DNA of 57,160 nucleotides, taken from Herbaspirillum sp. (GTDB lineage Bacteria; Pseudomonadota; Gammaproteobacteria; Burkholderiales; Burkholderiaceae_D). Location: the NCBI GenBank assembly GCA_028292625.1, contig JAQGLY010000003.1, positions 1-57,160 of the forward strand. Reading direction: 5' to 3'. Under the pieces are notes generated by a model, which was given only the letters and a program-made list of their open reading frames with translations, was not told where the DNA came from and searched no databases. How positions within the stretch are numbered: the first letter of the stretch is position 1; each line of letters begins with the position of its first letter. Positions 7,520 to 15,663 of this stretch are shown one piece after another. Both the position numbers and the translations under genes were made by a program.

Positions 7520-7529
7520 TTGTCGACAA
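7520..7529. promoter_or_regulatory. Candidate GntR operator TTGTCGACAA (distal)
   Basis: The fourth perfect copy, directly after an ATATATATAT tract, 349 bp upstream of the Tsx-like start. With the 7332 copy it is 188 bp apart, a spacing that would allow looping. Its AT-rich flank could also be a separate promoter. Confidence 0.5.
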
Positions 7530-7722
7530 AAACGATCGCTCTGGCGGCAAATATATTCACCGGGAAACACGCGCCCGCGCGTTGGGACAGCGATATGAGC
7601 CGCTGCGGCCCAAGAATGCCGTGGCGTGGCGAACAACGCCTTCCTGCATCAGATCGGTTTTTTATGTGGAAGGTGTACAGGGCAAGGCGCCAACCAGGCA
7701 ATGGCCGGCCGAGCGTCAGAAT

Positions 7723-8655
7723 TCAGAGCGTGAACGAACTCTCGAACCGGCGCTCGCTGCCGTCCAGCGGATCGACGTAGGCGATGGCGCGCGCCAGCAG
7801 CTTCAACGGCCGTTGGTAGTCGTCGGGCGTCCCGTCGGGCACGGCGTCAGGATAAAAGCGGTCATTGACGATGGGCCGGCCCAGCGCCGCCAGTTGCACC
7901 CGCAACTGATGTTTGCGGCCGGTCACCGGATGCAATTGATAATGCGCCTGCGTACCGTGCTGCTGCAACAGCCTGATATGCGTTTCCGCGTTCGGTTTGC
8001 CCGCGACTTCCACCATGCGAAAAAATGAGGCGCTCTCTTCGATCCTGCTGCGATAGATCGGCGGCAGCGCGATCGGACCGGGGCCGTCGGTCAATGCTTC
8101 ATAGATTTTATGGATAGTGCGATCGCGAAACAGCGCATGGAATGCCGCCCGGCTTTGCAGATTATGCGAAAACAGCACCAGACCCGCGGTTTCACGGTCG
8201 AGCCGATGAACCGGCGTCAAATCGGCCAGCCCGGTTTTCCTTTTCAAGCGCACCAGCAGGGTTTCGTGCAGGAAGCGGCCGCCCGGCGTGACCGCCAGAA
8301 AATGCGGCTTGTCGGCCACCAGAATATGCGCGTCCCGATACACAATCCGCTCTTCGAACGGCACCGGCATTTCATCGGCGATTTCACGATAATAAAAAAT
8401 GCATTCGCCGTAACGATACGGCGAGCCCGGCGTCAACGCCTGTCCATGTTGATTGCGCACCTCGCCGCACTGCATCCGGCGGCGCCAGTCGCTCACATCG
8501 ACAGCGGGAAAACGGTGGCCCAGGAACGTCAGCAGATCAGGCCAGTCACCCTCCGGCAGCCACAGGTAGCTAGGGGCGACGCCGTCGCGCAGCGGCAACG
8601 GGGGCGACGGCAATGAGGGCAATGAAGACGGCGAGCGTGTTTTCATTGCCTGCAT
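7723..8655 (-). CDS. RluA-family RNA pseudouridine synthase
   Basis: A 310-aa pseudouridine synthase. The catalytic motif HRLDRETAGL is at residues 150-159 with the catalytic Asp153, followed by KIYEALT and the VTGRKHQLRVQLAALG block, which is typical of the RluA branch. The N-terminal 80 residues form a short S4-like or linker segment (a Pro/Ser/Leu-rich stretch at residues 8-22 is probably disordered). The RNA target (23S rRNA or tRNA) cannot be told from sequence. The start may be 8655 or the second Met at 8646. yjfB lies just upstream on the same strand. Confidence 0.9.
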   Translation of the reverse strand: MQAMKTRSPSSLPSLPSPPLPLRDGVAPSYLWLPEGDWPDLLTFLGHRFPAVDVSDWRRRMQCGEVRNQHGQALTPGSPYRYGECIFYYREIADEMPVPFEERIVYRDAHILVADKPHFLAVTPGGRFLHETLLVRLKRKTGLADLTPVHRLDRETAGLVLFSHNLQSRAAFHALFRDRTIHKIYEALTDGPGPIALPPIYRSRIEESASFFRMVEVAGKPNAETHIRLLQQHGTQAHYQLHPVTGRKHQLRVQLAALGRPIVNDRFYPDAVPDGTPDDYQRPLKLLARAIAYVDPLDGSERRFESSFTL

Positions 8656-8674
8656 AAAAACGGCGCAACGGCGC

Positions 8675-8875
8675 TCAGGCCGTTGTATCGATCGTATGTC
8701 CCATGCTCGACGTGAGCGTCGGCGCTGGCGTAGGCGCTGGCAGCGCGTTGAGCAAGCCGGCAGCCAGCGTTGCCTGACTGTTCAGCGCTTTTTTCAGCAC
8801 CAGAATATTGACCTGATCGGAGGTTGACTGCTGGGCCAGGCTAGTGGCGATGGCGGCGATACCGGTGACATCCAT
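8675..8875 (-). CDS. YjfB-family small motility-associated protein
   Basis: A 66-aa protein beginning MDVTGIAAIATSLAQQ, with the pattern typical of the YjfB family (putative motility protein): a helical N-terminal half with QVNILVLKKALN and a Pro/Ala-rich tail. An AGGA ribosome site lies about 7 bases before the chosen ATG at 8875. The longer frame to 8914 adds 13 residues that do not fit the family. Function is unknown; some homologues are co-regulated with flagella. No flagellar genes are in the window. Confidence 0.75.
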   Translation of the reverse strand: MDVTGIAAIATSLAQQSTSDQVNILVLKKALNSQATLAAGLLNALPAPTPAPTLTSSMGHTIDTTA

Positions 8876-8936
8876 GACGGTTCCTAAACGATGATTGACA
8901 CAGAACAACAACAAATCTGCGATAGCATCATATCCT

Positions 8937-8995
8937 AGGGCCTGTTAACAATCAATTTAGGCGATGCGTTCCCAAATTGATGGTTAACAGGCCCT
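8937..8995. repeat. 59-bp palindromic element (25-bp arms, 9-bp loop)
   Basis: The arm AGGGCCTGTTAACAATCAAT continues for five more bases (8937-8961) and is mirrored at 8971-8995 with 23 of 25 positions complementary and a 9-nt loop. One arm recurs at 15603-15622. No T tract flanks it. It looks like a minimal MITE/REP-type element or two abutting transposon ends. It sits between divergent yjfB and the SpecificRecomb gene. Confidence 0.75.
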
Positions 8996-9100
8996 GATGA
9001 CAACGATCCTGTTTTCTTTCCCGATTCCCCGGTAAAAGCGTTGCTGCGTTCGGAACGCGCGCCTTACACTACGCTGCCGAATCCACCGCGAACTCCCTTC

Positions 9101-11191
9101 ATGCAGACAATACTGGAACAAATCGCCGCCGACCCGGAGCTCGACAGCATCGAACCGCTGATGATGCTGGTCGATGCGCTGCGCCCGGCCGCACATGCAC
9201 GGGACAACGGCGCCGCTGAGCGGGTTCAGATATTGATCGCATTGCTGCAGGTCCGCGCCGCACACGCGACGGCCTTGCGCCATTATCTGCTACGGCTATT
9301 GTCGACCCGGCGCCAGACCAGCTTGTATACCGACGTCGGCGTGCTGTCCGACGGCGGTTTCTTCACCGAACTGTTTCGGCGCCTATCTTATCGGCTGCTG
9401 CCGCCGGCGCTGGACGAACGCTATCTGCTGGATTGCCTGGACCTGATTCTGCCGCACAGGCGCGATCACGTCTGGATGGCGGAGGTGCCGCCCGAATTGT
9501 GGCTATCGCTGGCCGATACGGTCAATCGGAGCGCCGGAGCGGATGCGGAATCGGCGAAATCCGACGCCGACGCCATCGGCAAAACCGTCACCGAATTGCT
9601 GCAGGCGATTCAAATTCTGTCCTATCGCATCAGCGCCATCGGCACCGAACCGGAATTGATTCGCATCTATACCGACGTCAAAGCGTTCGAATCTCCTTTC
9701 CTGATGCAAAACGTCGAATTGCATCGCTATCTGAGCGCCTACATGCAGCCGGCGCAACTGCCAGCGCAACCAAGCGGCGCCGCCGGCGACGATGAAACCC
9801 CGGATCATGTGCTGGTCATGCTGGACCAGTGCGACGACGTGATCGAGAAGATCCGCAAAACCACGCTGCGCGTAGGCACCAGCATCGCGCTGACCTATCG
9901 CCTGGTCCGGCTGGCGCAAAATATCCAGCGCCTGCGCACCCTGCTGTCGCTGATCGACCGGCGCGCCGCCCCCTTGCCCGATCCGGAGCGCGGCAAAACG
10001 GCGCCGCCGGCGGGCGAAAAACACCGTACCGCGCTGATGCTGGGCCTGGAATTGATCGAGGCGCACAACCGCAAATACGCGGTTCGCGAACTGTTCACCA
10101 GCAACATCAATCTGCTGGCGCGCAACGTCACCGAAAACGCCAGCCGCACCGGCGAGCACTATATCGCCGAGGACCGCCCGCAATACCGGGCGATGCTGCG
10201 CTCTGCGTCCGGCGCCGGCATCGTCATCGGTTTCATAGCGATGCTGAAGCTGCTGGCCTCTTATTTGCATGCCGCGCCGCTGGTCGAAGCGTTCTTGTTC
10301 AGCATGAATTATTCGCTCGGTTTCATGCTGATACACGTGTTGCATTTCACCGTCGCCACCAAACAGCCGGCGATGACCGCATCGCGCATCGCCGCCGGCG
10401 TGCATAGCCGCGACGGGCGCAATATCGATCTCGACAGTCTGAGCGACCTGGTGGTCAAGGTGATCCGCACCCAATTCATCGCGGTCGCCGGCAATCTGCT
10501 GCTGGCGTTTCCGGTGGCGTATCTGATTGCGCTGGCGTACGGCGGCCTGTTCGGCCAGCCGCCGGTGTCGCCGGACAAGGCGCGGCATCTGCTGCACGAT
10601 ATCGATCCGTTTACTTCGCCGGCCCTGTTTTACGCCGCCATCGCCGGCGTTTGCCTGTTTTTGGCCGGACTGATTTCCGGTTATTACGATAACAAGGCGC
10701 TTTATACGCGCATGGGCCAGCGCATCGCCCGCGTCAAATGGCTCAAGCGCCGGCTCGGTGCGCAGCGCGTGGAGCGCCTGGGCGATTATCTGGAATCCAA
10801 CCTGGGTGGCCTGATGGGGAATTTTTATTTCGGCATTCTACTCGGCAGCCTGGGAACTGTGGGGTTCCTGCTCGGGCTGCCGATCGATATCCGCCACATT
10901 ACCTTTTCGGCGGCCAATTTTGCGATCGCACTGGTCGGCCTGCAGGGCCAGGTCAGCCTGCAGAACGTCCTCGTCGCCATCGTCGGCGTGCTGGCCATCG
11001 GCACCGTCAATTTATGGGTCAGTTTTTCGCTGGCGCTGATTGTGGCGCTGCGTTCGCGGCAGATCCGGTTCCGCCACGGCGCACAGTTGATGAAACTGCT
11101 GATTGCGCGCTTTCTAAAGCGGCCGCTGGATTTCGTGATTGCACCGAAAACGCTTATCCCCGATCCGCGCGAAGCTGAAACCGATGGTTAG
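9101..11191 (+). CDS. SpecificRecomb-family membrane protein ('site-specific recombinase')
   Basis: A 696-aa protein of the family named 'site-specific recombinase' in databases. The N-terminal half (about 1-370) is soluble and helical. The C-terminal half contains several transmembrane helices (near residues 375-395, 405-425, 465-490, 510-535, 580-600 and 620-650). No tyrosine or serine recombinase catalytic motif is visible, so the recombinase name is probably historical. The start at 9101 (MQTILEQIAADPELDSIE) is chosen because the preceding 20 codons do not look conserved; the upstream ribosome site is weak. It is monocistronic. The real function is unknown. Confidence 0.8.
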   Translation: MQTILEQIAADPELDSIEPLMMLVDALRPAAHARDNGAAERVQILIALLQVRAAHATALRHYLLRLLSTRRQTSLYTDVGVLSDGGFFTELFRRLSYRLLPPALDERYLLDCLDLILPHRRDHVWMAEVPPELWLSLADTVNRSAGADAESAKSDADAIGKTVTELLQAIQILSYRISAIGTEPELIRIYTDVKAFESPFLMQNVELHRYLSAYMQPAQLPAQPSGAAGDDETPDHVLVMLDQCDDVIEKIRKTTLRVGTSIALTYRLVRLAQNIQRLRTLLSLIDRRAAPLPDPERGKTAPPAGEKHRTALMLGLELIEAHNRKYAVRELFTSNINLLARNVTENASRTGEHYIAEDRPQYRAMLRSASGAGIVIGFIAMLKLLASYLHAAPLVEAFLFSMNYSLGFMLIHVLHFTVATKQPAMTASRIAAGVHSRDGRNIDLDSLSDLVVKVIRTQFIAVAGNLLLAFPVAYLIALAYGGLFGQPPVSPDKARHLLHDIDPFTSPALFYAAIAGVCLFLAGLISGYYDNKALYTRMGQRIARVKWLKRRLGAQRVERLGDYLESNLGGLMGNFYFGILLGSLGTVGFLLGLPIDIRHITFSAANFAIALVGLQGQVSLQNVLVAIVGVLAIGTVNLWVSFSLALIVALRSRQIRFRHGAQLMKLLIARFLKRPLDFVIAPKTLIPDPREAETDG

Positions 11192-11311
11192 GGCGCCTGC
11201 CGGCTTTTCGAATTTGGCCTATGATGTCGCTCTATATTAGTGCGCCGCCAGAACTCCGGTGCCGCATCGTGCGTCATATTCGGATATTGCCGTTTAGCAA
11301 GGAACCCCGCC

Positions 11312-12358
11312 ATGTTGCCGACCAGCACCCAGTCCGCCACCGTCAACCGCCGCATTGTCTTGGCCTCGCGTCCGCATGGCGTGCCGACGCCGGATAATTT
11401 CCGGCTGGATCACGTCGGCGTGCCGACGCCGCAAGATGGCGAAGTGCTGCTGCGTACGGTCTACCTGTCGCTGGATCCCTATATGCGCGGCCGCATGAGC
11501 GCCGCGCCGTCGTATGCGCCGTCGGTGGAGCTCGAACAGGTCATGATCGGCGGCGCGGTATCGCGCGTGGTGAATTCCTTCCACCCGGATTACCATGCCG
11601 GCGACTGGGTGGTCGGCGTCACCGGCTGGCAGGATTATGCGCTGTCGGACGGCAAGGATTTGCGCAAGCTGCCTGACGACATGGCCCATCCGTCGCACGC
11701 GCTCGGCGTGCTCGGCATGCCGGGTTTTGCCGGCTATGCGGGGCTGCTGGAAATCGGCCGCCCGAAAGCCGGAGAAACGGTGGTGGTGGCCGCCGCCACC
11801 GGCGCGGTCGGCTCGGCGGTGGGACAGATCGCCAAACGCAAAGGCTGCAAAGCCGTCGGCATCGCCGGCGGCGCCGACAAGTGCCGCTATGCGGTCGAAC
11901 AACTCGGTTTCGATGCCTGCATCGATCACAAGGCCGACGACTTCGCGGCGCAACTGGCGGCGGCATGCGACCGCGGTATCGACGTCTATTTCGAAAACGT
12001 CGGCGGCGCGGTGCTCGACGCGGTCGTCCCCTTGCTCAATCTGCATGCCCGCGTGCCGTTATGCGGACTAATCTCCCAATATAACGACCATGGCCCGGCC
12101 ACCGGCAAAGACCGCTTACCGAAATTGCTGCGTGTGGCATTGGCGCGCCGCCTGCTGATTCAGGGTTTCATTATTCTGGATTTTTATCCGACGCATTTCG
12201 AGGTCTTCCAACGGGACATGCGCCAATGGGTAAGCAGCGGGCGCATCGTTTCCCGCGAAGACATCATCCCCGGGCTGGAAGCGACGCCGGAGGCGTTCAT
12301 CGGCATGCTGCAAGGCGCCAATTTCGGCAAAGTCGTGGTGCGGGTCGGCGATCATTGA
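11312..12358 (+). CDS. curA: NADP-dependent zinc-independent oxidoreductase (CurA/YncB type)
   Basis: A 348-aa medium-chain reductase of the leukotriene B4 12-hydroxydehydrogenase / curcumin reductase group. These reduce alkenal or alkenone double bonds with NADPH. Visible are the N-terminal YLSLDPYMRGRMS (residues 51-63), the Rossmann fingerprint AATGAVGSAVG (161-171) with GCKAVGIAGG after it, FENVGG and the LIQGFIILDF segment near the C-terminus. The zinc ligands of alcohol dehydrogenases are absent. An AAGGA site lies 8-9 bases before the chosen ATG at 11312; the upstream in-frame start at 11240 is less likely. The physiological substrate is unknown. Confidence 0.88.
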   Translation: MLPTSTQSATVNRRIVLASRPHGVPTPDNFRLDHVGVPTPQDGEVLLRTVYLSLDPYMRGRMSAAPSYAPSVELEQVMIGGAVSRVVNSFHPDYHAGDWVVGVTGWQDYALSDGKDLRKLPDDMAHPSHALGVLGMPGFAGYAGLLEIGRPKAGETVVVAAATGAVGSAVGQIAKRKGCKAVGIAGGADKCRYAVEQLGFDACIDHKADDFAAQLAAACDRGIDVYFENVGGAVLDAVVPLLNLHARVPLCGLISQYNDHGPATGKDRLPKLLRVALARRLLIQGFIILDFYPTHFEVFQRDMRQWVSSGRIVSREDIIPGLEATPEAFIGMLQGANFGKVVVRVGDH

Positions 12359-12424
12359 CGCGTTGCGCCGCACACCCGACTTTCAGGCCATCCGCATTCA
12401 TTCTTCAGATTTGAGACCAGATTC

Positions 12425-13408
12425 ATGATTCCTTTTTCCGTACTAGACCTGTCGCCGATCAAACAAGGCGACACCCCGGCGCAGGCATTCGCCAACACGC
12501 GCGATCTGGCGCAGCATGCCGAGCGCTGGGGCTACCGGCGCTACTGGGTGGCCGAGCATCACAATATGCGCGGCATCGCCAGCGCCGCCACCTCGCTGGT
12601 GATCGCGCACGTCGCATCCAACACCAGCACCATCCGCGTGGGCGCCGGCGGCATCATGCTGCCGAATCACTCGCCGCTGGTCATCGCCGAACAGTTCGGC
12701 ACGCTGGAATCGCTGTATCCCGGCCGTATCGATCTTGGGCTGGGGCGCGCGCCGGGCAGCGATCAACGCACGGCCCGCGCGTTGCGCCGCAATCTGAGCG
12801 ATACCGCCGACAATTTTCCGCAGGACGTGCAGGAACTGCAGGCGTATTTCGCGCCGGCCACGCCGCATCAGGCCGTGCAGGCGGTGCCGGGCGCGGGGCT
12901 GAACGTCCCGCTGTGGCTGCTCGGGTCCAGCCTGTTCGGCGCGCAACTGGCGGCCGAGCTGGGCCTGCCGTTTGCGTTCGCCTCCCATTTCGCGCCGACG
13001 ATGATGATGCAGGCCATCGAGATTTACCGTGCCCGCTTCAAGCCTTCGGCGCAATTGCAAACGCCGTACGTGATGCTGGGCGTGAGCGTATTCGCCGCGC
13101 AAACCGACGACCAGGGGCAGCGTTTGTTTACTTCGCTGCAGCAGCAGTTTCTGAATTTGATCCGCGGCACGCCGGGGCAATTGGCGCCGCCGGTCGACAG
13201 CATGGACGGCCTGTGGCTGGCGGAGGAAAGAGCGCATGTGGAGCGTTCCCTGTCCTGCGCGATGGTGGGGTCGCGCGACACGGTGCACCAAGGTCTGCGC
13301 GAATTCATCGCGCGCACCGGGACGGACGAATTGATGATCACCGCACAGATTTACGATCATCAGGCGCGCTTGCAGTCGTTTGAAATCGCGGCGGAGTTGC
13401 TGCGCTGA
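12425..13408 (+). CDS. Luciferase-like monooxygenase family protein (YhbW/MsnO8-like)
   Basis: A 327-aa bacterial luciferase-fold (TIM barrel) flavin-dependent protein. It begins [11 protein letters not shown] and contains [30 protein letters not shown] and [14 protein letters not shown], which are the standard group 1 LLM signatures for FMN/F420 binding. It lies 66 bp downstream of the curA-type gene on the same strand, so the two may be co-transcribed. The reaction is unknown, and no partner flavin reductase is adjacent. It is not closely similar to RutA in this window beyond the shared fold. Confidence 0.85.
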   Translation: MIPFSVLDLSPIKQGDTPAQAFANTRDLAQHAERWGYRRYWVAEHHNMRGIASAATSLVIAHVASNTSTIRVGAGGIMLPNHSPLVIAEQFGTLESLYPGRIDLGLGRAPGSDQRTARALRRNLSDTADNFPQDVQELQAYFAPATPHQAVQAVPGAGLNVPLWLLGSSLFGAQLAAELGLPFAFASHFAPTMMMQAIEIYRARFKPSAQLQTPYVMLGVSVFAAQTDDQGQRLFTSLQQQFLNLIRGTPGQLAPPVDSMDGLWLAEERAHVERSLSCAMVGSRDTVHQGLREFIARTGTDELMITAQIYDHQARLQSFEIAAELLR

Positions 13409-13441
13409 ACAGAGGCCTCCGGCGCGACAACCGAGCGACTG

Positions 13442-14602
13442 CTAACGTATGTTTTCCAGCGACTCCTGCTGCAGCAAGTGGCGGCTGACGATGACCCGCA
13501 TGATCTCGTTGGTCCCTTCCAGAATCTGATGCACCCGCACGTCGCGCAGGTAGCGCTCCAGCGGATATTCGCGGATGTAGCCGTTGCCGCCGTGGATTTG
13601 CAGCGCTTCGTTGCAGATGTTGAATCCCAGATCGGTCGCCAGCCGCTTCGCCATCGCGCAATACACGCTCGCCTGAGGTGAACCGGCGTCCAGTCGGGAC
13701 GCCGCCAGCCGCACCATCTGCCGCGCCGCCACCAATTCCGTCTGCATGTCGGCCAACTTGAATTGCAGTGCCTGGAAATCGGCTAACGGCCGGTCGAACT
13801 GACGGCGTTGTTTCATATACGCATGCGCGGCGTCCAGCGCAGCCTGCGCCGCGCCGACCGAACAGGTGGCAATATTGATGCGGCCGCCGTCCAGCCCCTT
13901 CATCGCGATTTTGAAGCCCTCGCCTTCGTTGCCCAGCAGATGACTGGCAGGTATGCGCACGTCGTCGAAATGGATGCTGCGCGTGGGCTGGCTGTTCCAG
14001 CCCATTTTGCGTTCCTTGCGGCCGAAGCTGACGCCTTCGGTCGCGGCGGGCACCACGAAGGCGGAAATGCCGGCGGCGCCGCTGGCGCCGGTGCGGGCCA
14101 TCACCACCAGCACGTCCGTTGCGCCGGCGCCCGAAATGAACGCTTTCGCGCCGTTCAGCACATAGCTGCCGTCGGCCAGGCGCGCAGTGGTTTTGAGCGA
14201 CGCGGCGTCCGATCCGGCGCTCGGCTCGGTCAGGCAATAGGAGCTGATCTTGGCGCCGCAGGCCAGCGCCTGGCACCACTCATCCCGGACTTCCTGCGTG
14301 GCCCACGACGCCACCATCCAGCTCACCATGTTGTGAATCGTCAGATAGGCCGCGGTCGAGGTGCAGGCGGCGGCCAGTTCCTCGAACACGATGCTGGCGT
14401 CGAGCCGCGACAAGCCGAGTCCGCCGGCGTCCAGCGGCGTGTACAGGCCGCAAAACCCCAGCGTGCCGGCCTTGGCGATGACATCCACCGGGAAAATGGC
14501 CTCTTCATCCCAGCGCGCTGCATGCGGCGCCATTTCGCCGGCGGCGAAGTCGCGCGCGCTTTGCTGGAAGGCCAGTTGATCTTCGTTCAGGTCGAAATCC
14601 AT
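13442..14602 (-). CDS. Acyl-CoA dehydrogenase (isobutyryl-CoA dehydrogenase-like)
   Basis: A 386-aa FAD-dependent acyl-CoA dehydrogenase with all three domains. Visible are CLTEPSAGSDAAS (FAD contact), the middle beta domain, KQRRQFDRPLADFQ, and the C-terminal QIHGGNGYIREYPLERYLRD followed by QILEGTNEIMR with the catalytic base at about Glu362. The TIHNMVSWM region and the LEGTNE position resemble short/branched-chain enzymes such as isobutyryl-CoA dehydrogenase of valine breakdown. The usual partners (mmsA, mmsB, enoyl-CoA hydratase) are not adjacent, so substrate specificity is tentative. Confidence 0.88.
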   Translation of the reverse strand: MDFDLNEDQLAFQQSARDFAAGEMAPHAARWDEEAIFPVDVIAKAGTLGFCGLYTPLDAGGLGLSRLDASIVFEELAAACTSTAAYLTIHNMVSWMVASWATQEVRDEWCQALACGAKISSYCLTEPSAGSDAASLKTTARLADGSYVLNGAKAFISGAGATDVLVVMARTGASGAAGISAFVVPAATEGVSFGRKERKMGWNSQPTRSIHFDDVRIPASHLLGNEGEGFKIAMKGLDGGRINIATCSVGAAQAALDAAHAYMKQRRQFDRPLADFQALQFKLADMQTELVAARQMVRLAASRLDAGSPQASVYCAMAKRLATDLGFNICNEALQIHGGNGYIREYPLERYLRDVRVHQILEGTNEIMRVIVSRHLLQQESLENIR

Positions 14603-14708
14603 GCCGTCTCCGTCGTTTTTTGCGATCGGAGTCCAGCTTAACGGATAGCGCGCCGGACCGGTTGCACAGCTTTACCAGGGTTTTTTGCGTTGTTGCACAG
14701 CGCCGACA

Positions 14709-15434
14709 TCAGAACCGTTCGTATCCCAGCAGATAACGCCATTGTCCGACCGGCAGGTTCGCCATCGGCACCCGCCCTATTCTGATTCGGCGCAGGGTGA
14801 CGACCCGCAAACCCACGTTGCCGCACATGTGCTCGATCAGTCCGCGATCGGGCGTTTTCAGCGCGAAGCGCAGCCTGGTCTCGTTCTGCCGGCTGACCTT
14901 GATCGGCGGCAGCGGCTTGCCGTTCCACTTCAGGCCGTGATTGAGCAGCGCCAGTCCGTCGGCCGCAATATAGCCGCTTACCTCGACGATGTATTCATGC
15001 TCCATCTTCGCGGCATCGTCGACCAGCTTGCGCCGGATCTGCCAATCCTGCGAAAACACCAGCAAACCGCTGGCGCTGTCTTCCAGCGGCGACACCAGTT
15101 GCAGGCCCGCCAGATGCCGTTTCAAAAACGCCACGCCCGAGCGGTCGTCCTCGACCCGAGCGGCGGGAGCGATCCATGCCGATAACGCTTCCGGGGCCTC
15201 GCTCAGCGCCGCGCCCGGCTGCTTGTGCAGCAGGATCGTGACGGGAGTCGCCGGCGTCAGCGTAGCCTGCGGCAACAACACCACCGTCTGCGCCGGCGCG
15301 ACCCGATGACCCGGCTCCTCGACGACGACTCCGTCCACGCTGACCCAGCCGCCTTCGATATAGATTTCGGCTTCGCGGCGCGAGCACCCCAGCAGATCGG
15401 TCACGCGTTTGGCCAGCCGGACAGGCTCCGTCAT
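14709..15434 (-). CDS. S4-domain rRNA pseudouridine synthase (RluF/RsuA-like), variant active site
   Basis: A 241-aa protein with an N-terminal S4 RNA-binding domain (VRLAKRVTDLLGCSRREAEIYI) and a RsuA/RluB/E/F-type catalytic domain. Where homologues have a GRLDxxTxGL motif, this protein reads SPLEDSASGLLVFSQD, so the usual catalytic Asp position holds Glu118, with Asp119 next to it. Downstream family blocks are intact (KMEHEYIVEV, QNETRLRFALKTPDRGLIEHMC, RRIRIGRV). The start could be the GTG at 15458 or the ATG at 15434; neither has a strong ribosome site. It may be an inactive RNA-binding homologue or use a shifted Asp. Confidence 0.8.
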   Translation of the reverse strand: MTEPVRLAKRVTDLLGCSRREAEIYIEGGWVSVDGVVVEEPGHRVAPAQTVVLLPQATLTPATPVTILLHKQPGAALSEAPEALSAWIAPAARVEDDRSGVAFLKRHLAGLQLVSPLEDSASGLLVFSQDWQIRRKLVDDAAKMEHEYIVEVSGYIAADGLALLNHGLKWNGKPLPPIKVSRQNETRLRFALKTPDRGLIEHMCGNVGLRVVTLRRIRIGRVPMANLPVGQWRYLLGYERF

Positions 15435-15602
15435 CGGTAATGAAAAAGAGGAGATCACTTGGAATTATTGTTGAGATCGGGTTGATGTACGCGCGATTGT
15501 AACGGGGCTGCGATAACAATTCAATGCGGCGATACAACGCAGCAACTGAAAGCGGCGATGACGAAACCGTGCTCAGGCGGCTTATCAGTACAATACCGCC
15601 TT

Positions 15603-15622
15603 AGGGCCTGTTAACAATTAAT
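15603..15622. repeat. Single arm of the 8937 palindromic element
   Basis: AGGGCCTGTTAACAATTAAT matches 19 of 20 bases of the left arm at 8937-8956. It lies 41 bp upstream of the SDR start, without a second arm. This shows the element is dispersed in the genome. Confidence 0.65.
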
Positions 15623-15663
15623 GAGCACCCCGACCACGCCGAGCGCACAGGAGATCGATTTCG

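Larger units (their letters stand above)
7172..7722. other. 551-bp intergenic region rich in regulatory sites
   Basis: Between the Tsx-like gene and the RluA-type gene. It contains a sigma-54 type promoter (7266-7280) and TTGTCGACAA palindromes at 7332 and 7520, the latter next to an ATATATATAT run. Short open frames here lack a convincing ribosome site, family similarity or codon pattern, so no gene is called. A small RNA or short rightward transcript near 7520 cannot be excluded. Confidence 0.55.

Noticed and set aside
7480..8028. Possible 182-aa rightward gene starting near the 7520 palindrome
   Set aside because: Most of it is antisense to the RluA-type gene, it has no ribosome site, and its composition is that of a shadow frame. 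A shorter RNA in the gap remains possible.
9503..10597. 364-aa minus-strand frame inside the SpecificRecomb gene
   Set aside because: Composition (Gln/Arg/Asp-rich) is that of a mirrored GC-biased frame; no start context or family similarity.
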